Part shown: piece after piece, positions 16,928-25,766 of the stretch
Position numbering within the stretch: the stretch's first letter is position 1
Layout: every line of letters starts with the position of its first letter
From: Halieaceae bacterium
GTDB taxonomy: Bacteria; Pseudomonadota; Gammaproteobacteria; Pseudomonadales; Halieaceae
Assembly (NCBI GenBank): GCA_902520195.1
Contig: CABYND010000001.1
Coordinates: forward strand, 62,001 to 126,000
Direction of reading: 5' to 3'
DNA: 64,000 nt
Position numbers and translations under genes: made by a program
The notes under the pieces: generated by a model
Told to the model about the DNA's origin: nothing
What the model saw: only the letters and a program-made list of their open reading frames with translations
Database searches by the model: none

Positions 16928-18442
16928 CTGCGGGGCGGCTTTTCAGGGGTTGAGATTTCAGCGGGGCATGGGTACCTGTTACATCAGTTCTAATCTCTCT
17001 GGTCGAACCGGCGAACTGATGAGTAGGGCTGCGACCTGAGGAACCGGACGCGCTTCCTCACCGAGTTGGTCTCGGCGATACGAGGCAAGTTTGGGAAGCC
17101 CTTCATCATCGCGTTGAAGCCTCCCGGTGACGACGGTGTTGCGGGGGGCATTGACCTTGAGATGGCGTCGGCCATCAACACGTTGCTGGCTGTGCACGCC
17201 GAAGATTTTGATTTGTTGACGTCGGTCTGGGGTGCGCATGCCCGATCGCTACATCTGCACTTGCCCGACGCCCATGGCCCCCGGCACCCATACCCTGAGG
17301 ACATCAAAGCGCTGCGGTCTGCACACCCGGGCATCGCGGCAAGCGCAATTGGTTACCTCACGGACCCGGTCGAACGCGAGACCGCTCTAACTAATGGCAC
17401 AAGTGACGTAGTTTTTCTCGGGCGACCCTTGATCACCGACGCCGCGTTTCCGAACAAGGCTGCCGAGGGCAAGATTGAAAATATCCGCTACTGCGTAACG
17501 TGTAATAGTTGCTGGCGGAGCATCATCGAAGCGGGCGCTTTAGCCTGCGACAACAACCCAAAAGTGGGCGAGCCCGACGAGCACTTCGTTGCGCCACCCG
17601 CTGTCACCTCGCGCCGGCACGTGGTGATCATCGGCACCTGAGTCGCGGCGCTTGAAGCCGCCCACACAGCAGCGGCTCGCGGCCACAAGGTCACCTTACT
17701 TGGCGACCACGACGCTTTTGGGGGTAAAACGCGACTCCATGCCCAGATGCCCGGCGGAGAAAATCGGTCGAGCGTGTATGACTATCAGTGCCTGAAGGCA
17801 CAGCAGCTGGGTGTGAAATTTGAGCTGGGCCGGCAGGCCCGCATTGAAGACGTCTTGTCTTGCGACCCCGATGTAGTGTTGCTGGCAACCGGCTCTCGGT
17901 GTGCCCGACCGGGGTGGCTGCCTGAAGACTGGTTTGCCCAAGGGCTCATCCCCAGCCTGCGTGATATGGCCAAGCAGCTGACCCAAGGTATAGGCCGAGC
18001 GCCCGGCCGCGCGATCATCGTCGATCAGGATCATACCGAGATGACCTACGCCACCGCACTGCGAATGGCGACCTACTTTGATCAGATGACGTTGGTCACC
18101 TCGCGTGACCGTTTCGCGAACGATGTCTCGCTGATCAATCGACAAGGCATTTTGAAACGCTTGTTTGAGAGTCACGTGGAGCTAATCTGCCACGTCGAAC
18201 CAGAGGGCGTCACGGAATTGAAAGAGGGCCAGTTCGCCCTGCGGAATGTTTACAACGGCGCGCTCGAGACGCTGGATTCCGTAACTGCCGTAATCCACGC
18301 CAGTAGCCGAATCCCCAACGACGGCTCACGCGAACCCCTGCTAGCAAAAGAGCTGGACGTCATCCCCATAGGCGATTGCAAAGCACCCCGATCGCTGATG
18401 GCCGCTACGCGCGAGGGTTACGATATAGCCAACGCGCTGTAA
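16928..18442 (+). pseudogene. Old-yellow-enzyme-type (2,4-dienoyl-CoA reductase-like) FMN/FAD/4Fe-4S oxidoreductase, three nonsense codons, 5' deleted
   Basis: One continuous frame reads GHGYLLHQF, stop TAA (16991-16993), WSNRRTDE, stop TAG (17024-17026, where the family has the Tyr of DEYGGSL), LRNRTRFLTELV, then the TIM-barrel C-terminal half, the iron-sulphur segment RYCVTCNSC, and HVVIIGT interrupted by TGA (17639-17641, in place of the second Gly of the FAD-binding GxG). The FAD/NAD-binding domains follow without further stops to 18442. The N-terminal 150 or so residues are missing: only about 100 bp separate this from the GntR stop. Three independent in-frame stops and a 5' loss make it a true pseudogene rather than an error. 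The ancestral role was probably reduction of an unsaturated carbonyl. Confidence 0.9.
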
Positions 18443-18540
18443 GACAGCTTCTCTCAGGCTCTGAAATACCCGCATGGGGCCATCCCTTCTTCGCGAGATT
18501 GAGGCACCCCGAAGCGCTATATCGACAGTCCTGTTGGCAC

Positions 18541-18564
18541 AAAAAAGGGCGCCTAATGGCGCCC
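18541..18564 (-). terminator. Rho-independent terminator after the TonB receptor gene
   Basis: On the minus strand GGGCGCC, loop ATTA, GGCGCCC is followed by six T. It is placed 20 bp after the receptor stop at 18584, so it ends that transcript. Confidence 0.85.
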
Positions 18565-18583
18565 TTCTTGGTACAAGACCGAA

Positions 18584-21040
18584 TCAGAACTTCAGCTGTA
18601 CTTCCACACCGAAGTATCGCGGTCGATTTGGCGTACCAAATGACCATGCTCCGGGCGCATATCTTGGTGTGGGGTCAGTAGCCGAGGTGGCGACATTATT
18701 TCCACCGACATCAAGAAAGGACATTAGATAAGTCTCATCTGTAAGGTTTTTACCGAAGAAAGAAATCGTCCAATTCTCGGTTTCCCAGTTGATAGAGGCG
18801 TCAAGCAAACCGAAGGCTTCTACCAATGACGGATTATCTGCGTAACCAGCTCCTCCTTGAGATACTGGAATAGTCTTATCTCCGCCGTTGGTGCTTGCGG
18901 AGACATAGTAATCGTCCTTCCAAGTATAATTTAGGGTTGCCACCAAGAAGTGGCCCTCAGCCATCTCACGTTCGAACAACAACCCTAGCCCTGCAGTCAT
19001 ATCGGGCGCTCGTCGGATAGCGATCCCACTCAAATCGACCGTGCCTGTCGCACTAGAGGTCAGAAAATCATCAAATGACGCATCAAGCAACCCTACATTA
19101 CCCCTCAAGGACAGACCGTCGGCAATAACCCAGCTAAAGTCCATCTCTAAACCTTCCATGGTCGCAGTAGATGCGTTTTGGACTACGGTTAACGTGGCCT
19201 GCCCGTCAGTTCCTGGCTTTACAATATCTTCTTGCTTGTCTTTGTACTCAATGGAAAACGCCGCCACGTTTATTTGGAAGCGATTTTCAAACATGGTGAA
19301 TTTCGCACCTGCTTCCCAACTTTCTACCGACTCGGGGTCATAAGGGCCCGTATTGCCGGGAGCGGTTGCGCGCCCGTTGAAACCACCTGAGCGGAAACCT
19401 TCGGAGTAAGTGACATAGGCCATACCAGAATCGAACGAATACTGCGCTGCGACTCGAGGCGTAAACTCATCCCACGAGGCCGTTCCATCAAAGGAATCGT
19501 CATAAACCGAGGCAGCCCATGAGGGGCAGTTAGCGCCCCAGGCGGCGCCTTGCACATTGCCGCCCAATAAATATGGATACGGATCCAGAGTCTTATCACG
19601 ACCAGAAATATCGGTATAGGCAACAGACCCAGGAGGAAGCCCTAACAATGTTTGCAGTGGGTTAATGGGATAGCCTGTCACTGTCATACAAGCTTCCTTT
19701 TCCTCATCAATCCAGCGGCCGCCCACACTTACCATTAGGCGCTCAGTCACATCCCAATCGACCTGGCCAAAAACAGCAGTCGACTCAACATCTTGACTAT
19801 AGAGCGGCGACGCCGAGTAGTTGGTAACTGGGGTAGGATTTATGTTGTTAAGGATTCCTGTATTCTGCTGCAGTGTATAGTCACTTTCCCAAATAAATAC
19901 GCCAAAGGTGGAGCGCAAGCTGTCGCTCCAGTCAGACTCAAGTCTGAACTCATAACTAGTTTGATTTTCAAGCGTGGGTCGATCAGTCCAGAAAACATCG
20001 GTAGAGGTGCCGTCAAACTCGTTCAGAGCCTGTTCGTCTGTGTCTCTGTCGCCAAATACAAAAGCCAGTTTATGGTTGTCTGCAAACTGCCAATTTGCAT
20101 GAATGGTTATGGAGTCAGTCCTTAGTTCTGCGTATTGATCATACGTTGTGTAGCTGAGATACAAATCTTCATCTGACCTCCCTGCACCCAGGCACTCTCC
20201 AGACGGAGCGCCAGTAGCTGGATTGATACAGGCTAGCCCATAAAAAGCCTCGCCGGGCGCGGTCAGTGCGGCCAACGGCCTAGTGGGCGTCTCGTCGTCG
20301 ATATAATCGTATATAACGCGGATGTCAAAATTATCAGTCGGGGCGAACAATGCATCGACGGTCATCATTGTTAAATCATTCTCACCCTCGTCTTCATCTC
20401 TTACCGGGTTATAAAAATATTCCCCTCCCTGAATGCTGGCAGCAGACAGCTTTACCGACAAGCCACCCATCTCTGGCAGGTTAATCAGGCCCTTAAGGTC
20501 AGTCTGATTGTCCTCCGCGAAAGTGCCTACCAATTTACCACCCCATTCACCTGTCGGCTTCGAGCGGATAACATGTACCAACCCGCCTATAGTATTTCGG
20601 CCGAAAAGAGTACCCTGAGGACCCCGCAAGACCTCAATGCGCTCCGCGTCCCACATATTCCTGAGCGCGCCTGTAGTTGAGGACAGATATATGCCGTCCT
20701 GATAGATTGCAACCGCTGGGTCGAAGCTTTTTTCCACCTCTGCATGCTGCATTCCTCGGATAGACACTCCGACAGTTCCGTTGCCCAAAATTGGATTGAT
20801 GATCAAATTGGGGGACATGCCGGTAATCTCATCAATCGTTCGCGCGAAAGACTTCTCGATCGCATTGGCGTCCATGGCAGACATTGATATCGCCACGTCT
20901 TGCATATTCTCTTCGCGCTTTTGCGCAGTTACCAAAACCTCCTCAATTTCGGTGGTGGTTGATCGCTGCGCATTGACCTGACCTGAGATGGCCATAGATA
21001 CGGCTACAGCCAGGAGTGAGGCTTTACGAATCGTTCTCAT
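18584..21040 (-). CDS. TonB-dependent outer-membrane receptor
   Basis: 818 residues. A signal peptide (MRTIRKASLLAVAVSMAISG) is followed by the TonB-box region EEVLVTAQKREENMQDV, a plug domain with the VLRGPQGTLFGRNTIGG signature near residue 135, and a beta-barrel ending in the aromatic FGVEVQLKF. It imports an unknown ligand across the outer membrane; the closest general type is the Caulobacter/marine receptor group linked to complex organics rather than classical siderophores. By eye it is more AT-rich than most neighbours (one 60-base line is about 45% GC). It is monocistronic, with its own terminator. A weak TGCCG-AA-CGGCA inverted repeat lies at 21091-21102 upstream. Confidence 0.9.
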   Translation of the reverse strand: MRTIRKASLLAVAVSMAISGQVNAQRSTTTEIEEVLVTAQKREENMQDVAISMSAMDANAIEKSFARTIDEITGMSPNLIINPILGNGTVGVSIRGMQHAEVEKSFDPAVAIYQDGIYLSSTTGALRNMWDAERIEVLRGPQGTLFGRNTIGGLVHVIRSKPTGEWGGKLVGTFAEDNQTDLKGLINLPEMGGLSVKLSAASIQGGEYFYNPVRDEDEGENDLTMMTVDALFAPTDNFDIRVIYDYIDDETPTRPLAALTAPGEAFYGLACINPATGAPSGECLGAGRSDEDLYLSYTTYDQYAELRTDSITIHANWQFADNHKLAFVFGDRDTDEQALNEFDGTSTDVFWTDRPTLENQTSYEFRLESDWSDSLRSTFGVFIWESDYTLQQNTGILNNINPTPVTNYSASPLYSQDVESTAVFGQVDWDVTERLMVSVGGRWIDEEKEACMTVTGYPINPLQTLLGLPPGSVAYTDISGRDKTLDPYPYLLGGNVQGAAWGANCPSWAASVYDDSFDGTASWDEFTPRVAAQYSFDSGMAYVTYSEGFRSGGFNGRATAPGNTGPYDPESVESWEAGAKFTMFENRFQINVAAFSIEYKDKQEDIVKPGTDGQATLTVVQNASTATMEGLEMDFSWVIADGLSLRGNVGLLDASFDDFLTSSATGTVDLSGIAIRRAPDMTAGLGLLFEREMAEGHFLVATLNYTWKDDYYVSASTNGGDKTIPVSQGGAGYADNPSLVEAFGLLDASINWETENWTISFFGKNLTDETYLMSFLDVGGNNVATSATDPTPRYAPGAWSFGTPNRPRYFGVEVQLKF

Positions 21041-21246
21041 GGGTTCCCTCGTTAATGTTTATTTATGAGTGTTATGAAAATTTCAGAACCTGCCGAACGG
21101 CAAAAACCTACTGACAGGACTGAGTTTTTGTTATGTCCGGACAAAGATTACCAGAGTCTCTGTAAAAATAACCTCTAAAACGCGGGTTGAACAGACCTAA
21201 TTAGTAGAAATCTATATTGGTATAAATCTATGCGTTTACAGGCTGA

Positions 21247-21565
21247 ATGCCTGCCATCCCACTCTCAAATCCGACTCACACATTAGCGGCCTCGATACCA
21301 AAACAGGGTTATGGCAACACCGTGACTTTCAGGAAGCGCCGCCCGCTTCGCTCGACAACTTTATGCTGGCTAAATTACCGAGGGCGTCCGCAGCCAATTG
21401 CCATTCGCCGGCCGAGCTCTTGGACATTGCGCAGCAGACACTGTCGAGTGGCGCATCGCGCTAACATCACCTGCAGGCCGCAGAGGCGCATCAGAAGACA
21501 CCGTGGCCCAGCAAGGCCGAGGCGTTGTGCTGGTGTCTCAGGCCACACGAACGCAACAAGACTAG
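21247..21565 (+). pseudogene. Unrecognised coding-like remnant spread over three frames
   Basis: The plus strand shows protein-like stretches in successive frames: MPAIPLSNPTHTLAAS and PKQGYGNTVTF from the ATG at 21247, then QEAPPASLDNFMLAKLPRAS and ELLDIAQQTLSSGASR in a second frame, then IALTSPAGRRGASEDTV and QGRGVVLVSQATRTQQD ending in TAG at 21563-21565. Together they suggest a small protein of about 105 residues broken by two frameshifts. I do not recognise the family. The stop abuts the protease stop on the other strand. The 206 bp before it (21041-21246) look like regulatory DNA for the TonB receptor. Confidence 0.35.
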
Positions 21566-23871
21566 CGGATCTCAATAATCTGGAAATCCTGAGCCGCGGT
21601 GCGCCAGTCCAGCAAGATGTCGTAAACCTGACCATCCATCACCGCATCACCCAATGAAATCTGGCTGTCAGAGACCGAGCACTGAGCACCAGACAGATCG
21701 ACCTTATCATCTGCACCCAAGTAAGGTTTGTGAAAGCGGGTCACGAGAAAAGTTTTGCTACTCTCGGCGTATTGACCGTTAGTGTTAAAGGCTCTCGCTG
21801 TGATTGTGTGCTCACCCAAGTCCATTAGGTTGTAGTTCCAAGCGGTAGAAAAGCCAGAGTTCAAAGACTCGTTAATATCTGGGAACACTCCTCCCACATC
21901 TCCGCGCTCACCGCCATACGGCGCATCGAGAGCGTATGCTCCGTCAATCCAAATTTCGACGCGGTCGACGCCCACTGTCGCAACAGCCCAACCCCTCAAG
22001 TTGCCAATCCCGGAGTAGGTGTCTCTACTTACTGGCTCTTCCAGAGACACTCTCAGCGTATCGCCTGGTATCACGGTCGCATCAAAAACCGGTTCTATCA
22101 AACAGTCGCTGGTCACCTGATTCACCGTAAAGGCGTTGCCCTGTAGGCTGCCACCGCAGGAGCTCTCAACACTGGAGAGTGCAAAGCCACTGGCCGGTAA
22201 GAAATTCACGGTCAGGGACTCTCCCGTTTTCACCATGCGAGTGGTATGACCTTCGGCGGCGCCTTCAGCCGACGAGGCTGTTCTCACCTCAGCATAAGCA
22301 CCGCTGTAATCGTCATCCCAGAGCAGGTGGAGCGATTCGATCAGCTTGTTAGAAGTTGGGTCAAAATAAGTAAACCACGATTCTACATAGTCGCTACCGA
22401 AGGGACTGGCCTCGTCCAACGGGTGACATATTGCGGGCAAGTATTGCCCGGCTGCTAAAGACAGCTCTCCCGGTTCATATGTCCAGCTAAGCGTCTCCCC
22501 CGCTGCATTCAATACCGACTCAGCGCGAACGCCGATGGTATGTGGCGACTGATTATCGATAGCAGGCCCTTTTTGGAAGCCTTCGGTTCCGTCACTTCGT
22601 GTGCAGGTCTGAGTGACCATTGGGAAAACACTCACGAGCTCAGATGCCAAAGATTCGCTTTCGTATCCCGCCAACATGAATCGGACTTGCGTGAACCCGC
22701 GCGCATTGTCCGCGGAATCGGGGTCACCTGCTGCCACCCCGCAGGCCTGCCCACCGCAGCTGCCTAGGTTTGGGTTGGAAAACACTACAATCTCGGGCTC
22801 AAAGCCATAGCTCATGATCGTATGGAAAATCCCTTCGCCATAATGACCGAAACTAAAGGGGTATGCCTGGGAATCGCCTTCCTCTGCGATGCGGCGCTCA
22901 TGGGAAGAACCCAATAAATGGCCAATCTCGTGAGCGGTAGTGGTATCCGGGCAGTAAAATTCAGATGCGGCTTCAACTGGTAACCACTGCACGGCAGTAA
23001 TGTAGTCATATCGGTATGGCAAACCATCGACAACGCCAACGGGGGCGATCCCGCAAGCATCGTCATCGTCGGGAATGTTTTCACGAAGCGCCACCACCAG
23101 ATCCGCGCCATAAAAAGACCGGTCACTCTCGACATCGGTGAACGGTGCCTCCTGATAATACATTTGAGAGAGGACATCCTCCTGCAGTGTTGCGGGATCA
23201 ATCGCAAGAGCTTTCACAGCAACGACATTCGCGCGCAGAGCAATCTGGCTGTCGACCATCGCCTGATTGGTAACTTCTGTAACAAGGTCCGCGATCGCTT
23301 CCGGAGTTTCCATGCCGGCCTCGTGGTAGAAGAGCAGGTCCAGTGTCGCCGTGCCTGAACCAAATACTGGGTAGTGGATCGTCTGCTCAGAGAGATCCTT
23401 TAACGCTGTGCGTTCCATTCGCTTGAGATCTCGATTCAATTCACCGACGGGTCCGGTTTTATCGAATCGCTCTAACCTAACACCGCCCCGGTCAGCGGGG
23501 CGAGCCAGATACGGATCGGCGAAGTACCAGACGATGTCTCCGCCTTCCCGCACCAGCCGATAAGTTCTGCCGTCCTCGCGAAGATACCCCTGAAGCTGGC
23601 CGTCAGACGTTACGACCATTGTCAGACGGCCACCCGCCTCATTTACACCCCGAATCACCTTGTTACCGGAATTGGTCCGCCGGGACGTTTCCACGCGGAA
23701 CGCGAAGTCCTCACCAACCTCAGAGCTCAGCGAGAGGATGTCGCCTGCCCGAGTATCGAGTTGTTTAAGCGACTTCACTGCTTGCGGGAGTTCATCTCTA
23801 TGCGTGAGCGTTAAAGTCAACGCCTCACCTGCAGACATGGCTAGGGAGGGAAATGCAAGACATAACGACAA
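21562..23871 (-). CDS. Secreted metzincin (reprolysin-like) zinc metalloprotease with C-terminal accessory domains
   Basis: About 769 residues. The zinc site TAHEIGHLLGSSH (near residue 312) and downstream Met-turn IMSYGF identify a metzincin of the reprolysin/M12B-like type. N-terminally there is a secretory h-region (LCLAFPSLAMSA) and a propeptide-like region up to about residue 160. After the catalytic domain come a cysteine-bearing segment (SSCGGSLQG) and an Ig-like domain containing GNLRGWAVATVGVDRVEIWIDG. It should be exported and degrade extracellular protein. No ATG is available at a sensible place: TTG at 23871 gives a short signal peptide without basic residues, while an upstream in-frame CTG near 23925 would supply RR and a longer h-region. 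Confidence 0.8.
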   Translation of the reverse strand: MSLCLAFPSLAMSAGEALTLTLTHRDELPQAVKSLKQLDTRAGDILSLSSEVGEDFAFRVETSRRTNSGNKVIRGVNEAGGRLTMVVTSDGQLQGYLREDGRTYRLVREGGDIVWYFADPYLARPADRGGVRLERFDKTGPVGELNRDLKRMERTALKDLSEQTIHYPVFGSGTATLDLLFYHEAGMETPEAIADLVTEVTNQAMVDSQIALRANVVAVKALAIDPATLQEDVLSQMYYQEAPFTDVESDRSFYGADLVVALRENIPDDDDACGIAPVGVVDGLPYRYDYITAVQWLPVEAASEFYCPDTTTAHEIGHLLGSSHERRIAEEGDSQAYPFSFGHYGEGIFHTIMSYGFEPEIVVFSNPNLGSCGGQACGVAAGDPDSADNARGFTQVRFMLAGYESESLASELVSVFPMVTQTCTRSDGTEGFQKGPAIDNQSPHTIGVRAESVLNAAGETLSWTYEPGELSLAAGQYLPAICHPLDEASPFGSDYVESWFTYFDPTSNKLIESLHLLWDDDYSGAYAEVRTASSAEGAAEGHTTRMVKTGESLTVNFLPASGFALSSVESSCGGSLQGNAFTVNQVTSDCLIEPVFDATVIPGDTLRVSLEEPVSRDTYSGIGNLRGWAVATVGVDRVEIWIDGAYALDAPYGGERGDVGGVFPDINESLNSGFSTAWNYNLMDLGEHTITARAFNTNGQYAESSKTFLVTRFHKPYLGADDKVDLSGAQCSVSDSQISLGDAVMDGQVYDILLDWRTAAQDFQIIEIR

Positions 23872-24000
23872 AAAAAGACTGAGACTGTACCTACGTAAGG
23901 CACTGCGATCACAAAGGGAAAAGTCCAGTTTTACCGCCTCTGATCTGCTTCGACTGAAAACGGTATAACATCTCCGCAGTCCGGATTGAAGGGAATCACC

Positions 24001-24411
24001 GTGGCACCAGAACCGACTTTCTATGCAATTTATGACGCGGACGGCTCATTCATGGGTGAGGTCCGCTACCTTCGCGACAAGTGCTTGGGTAAGGCGGAGT
24101 GCGCGCTGTGTGACCTGTCCCACGGTTGGAGCCCACTGGGTCGATCAGACTGGCGCAGGCGCAAAGGCGTCTCGGCCTCGCTCCACTGGTTACATCGCGA
24201 TGAGCTGCCCGGGCACGTTGCCGCTCAGGTCGCGGGCCAGCTGCCCTGTGTCGCGGTGGACCGCGACGGCGAGATAGAGATCATGATTGGCCGCGAAGCG
24301 CTGCGAGGATGCGAGGGGGACTTCAGCGTCTTTGAGCACTTGTTGGAGCAAACAGTACGGGCGCTAAACGCTGAGCCAGCGCCCGATACTGATAGGGGGT
24401 CGACCGCTTAG
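24001..24411 (+). CDS. Conserved hypothetical protein with CxxC motif
   Basis: 136 residues from GTG 24001, which follows GAAGGGA at good spacing; an in-frame TTG at 23986 is less likely. The protein begins APEPTFYAIYDADGSFMGE and has a cysteine cluster, CLGKAECALCDLSHG, which could bind metal or form a redox pair. No enzyme motif or membrane segment is visible. Similar short proteins are found in proteobacteria without known function. It starts divergently from the protease and its 3' end overlaps the next gene by 4 bp, convergently. Confidence 0.65.
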   Translation: MAPEPTFYAIYDADGSFMGEVRYLRDKCLGKAECALCDLSHGWSPLGRSDWRRRKGVSASLHWLHRDELPGHVAAQVAGQLPCVAVDRDGEIEIMIGREALRGCEGDFSVFEHLLEQTVRALNAEPAPDTDRGSTA

Positions 24412-25127
24412 CTTTCTGCAGCGAAGACCACTCTGCAGTTCATGGTGAAGCCATGCTCGTACTGCCTGACTTTGGCCATATCACCGAGAATAGCCGATGC
24501 CCAGTCACTCTCCAGCGCATCAAGCATGGCACCAAGGCGGTTGCCGGTTGGCGCCTCCACCACTGCCATCAACTTGCCCGCATTCTCGCCGCTAAGATAG
24601 CTATATACCGTGAAGCGGATATCTGAAAAGCCGTTTTCGTCCGCCGCCGCAGACATGCGCGCTATCTCTTTCAGATACTGGGCCTGATCATCGGTCGATA
24701 TCACAACGTTCCAGTTGGAGAAGGTATCGCCGACTGCATAGTCACCGGGTTCCGCATAGACCACGCTGTATGCATCGCCGCGGGAAACGACGCGATCGGC
24801 CTTGAGTTTGTTCAGCTCCTTCATCACTGTCGGGTTGTACTGCTCTGAACCCAACGCGGTCGCATGGTCACCAAAGAGGTGCCAGTAGTACAGCTCGCCG
24901 GGGCCGTAGAAACCCGCCGACGGCACGCAGATACCACCGACAGCCGCATCAATCGATTCTGCGATGGCCTCTCCGCTACCCTGCACCCATTGCAGGTACG
25001 CTGCCGGGTCCTTGGTGTTAACCGTCAGCACGGACATCGCTGGACGCGACCAGGCCTGACCGGCCATCAGTGTCAGCATCAAACCCACCGCGGTGCTGAT
25101 CCCCAAAAAAGTTTTTACGTTATTCAT
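24408..25127 (-). CDS. Secreted protein of unknown function (possible dimeric-barrel fold)
   Basis: 239 residues with a clear signal peptide (TAVGLMLTLMAGQAWS). The mature part has two similar halves, each with a strand-helix pattern: PAMSVLTVNTKDPAAYLQWV near the N-terminus and the FTVYSYLSGENAGKLMAVVEA region later, suggesting tandem ferredoxin-like alpha/beta units. It has two cysteines but no recognisable active site. It is followed upstream on the same strand by a secreted AhpD-like protein (69 bp away), so the pair may be coexpressed in the periplasm. Confidence 0.6.
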   Translation of the reverse strand: MNNVKTFLGISTAVGLMLTLMAGQAWSRPAMSVLTVNTKDPAAYLQWVQGSGEAIAESIDAAVGGICVPSAGFYGPGELYYWHLFGDHATALGSEQYNPTVMKELNKLKADRVVSRGDAYSVVYAEPGDYAVGDTFSNWNVVISTDDQAQYLKEIARMSAAADENGFSDIRFTVYSYLSGENAGKLMAVVEAPTGNRLGAMLDALESDWASAILGDMAKVRQYEHGFTMNCRVVFAAES

Positions 25128-25196
25128 CCTATTCTCCTTGTGTGAGTCGAGCTTAAGGCATGTGGAGCCACCTTGCAGGCAGCTCCGGAACAGCCG

Positions 25197-25592
25197 TCAC
25201 TCAAACATTTTCATAAAGGTTTCCATATCGAATTGATTGCCGTAGAGCATGGAGCTGTTCAGCGCCACGTCTGCCGCAATTGCCACGGCGGTTTTGATCT
25301 CCTCCTCCGTGGCGCCCGCTGCGCGCGCAAACGCGGTGTGCGCGGGAATGCAGTAAACACACTTCATCGCCACAGAAGCGGATATGGCTGCAAGCTGCGC
25401 ATGCTTGAGCGAAATCGCGCCATTGAACACATTTTTCTCCACCGCGGCGTAATACGCCTCAGCCGCGACCTGCTGCGACTCGGGGTGCAGCAGAATAAAC
25501 GGGTTAGCGGTTTTGACATCGCGCATGGCTTCCTCTTCGGCAAACGCCGATGCGCCCATCAACAACAGGCATAGCACCATCAAAAATCTCAT
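25197..25592 (-). CDS. Exported carboxymuconolactone decarboxylase / AhpD-like protein
   Basis: 131 residues. A signal peptide (MRFLMVLCLLLMGASAFA) is followed by a single CMD domain with the redox motif CVYCIPAH (Cys78, Cys81, His85), the arrangement used by AhpD-type alkylhydroperoxidases. CMD proteins are normally cytoplasmic and trimeric or hexameric; export to the periplasm is unusual. It could be a periplasmic peroxidase or thiol oxidoreductase. No lipobox is visible. Followed on the same strand by the secreted protein at 24408-25127. Confidence 0.75.
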   Translation of the reverse strand: MRFLMVLCLLLMGASAFAEEEAMRDVKTANPFILLHPESQQVAAEAYYAAVEKNVFNGAISLKHAQLAAISASVAMKCVYCIPAHTAFARAAGATEEEIKTAVAIAADVALNSSMLYGNQFDMETFMKMFE

Positions 25593-25626
25593 CGGATAGC
25601 TCCTTCTGGCTAAAACTGCGAATGAT

Positions 25627-25650
25627 CACGCCCCAAAAAAAGGGGGCGTG
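25627..25650. terminator. Strong hairpin between the desaturase-like and AhpD-like genes
   Basis: CACGCCCC (25627-25634), an A-rich 8-base loop, and GGGGCGTG (25643-25650) form a perfect 8-bp stem. On the minus strand it follows the desaturase stop by 117 bp and precedes the AhpD-like start by 35 bp. The loop rather than the tail is T-rich, so it may be a weak terminator or a 5' UTR structure. Confidence 0.4.
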
Positions 25651-25766
25651 AACTGAGGTCAGGCCTTTGTTGAAACCTGTTTAGGGGGCTGACACCACAA
25701 TGTACCACCCTGAACGTGAAGGTCACGTGACACGGCGGTCTGTCAATGGCCGCCGGCAATGAGGCA

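Noticed and set aside
21208-21231. Direct repeat of AAATCTAT upstream of the TonB receptor
   Set aside because: Eight-base AT-rich direct repeats are common by chance and have no symmetry or conserved position to support a site.
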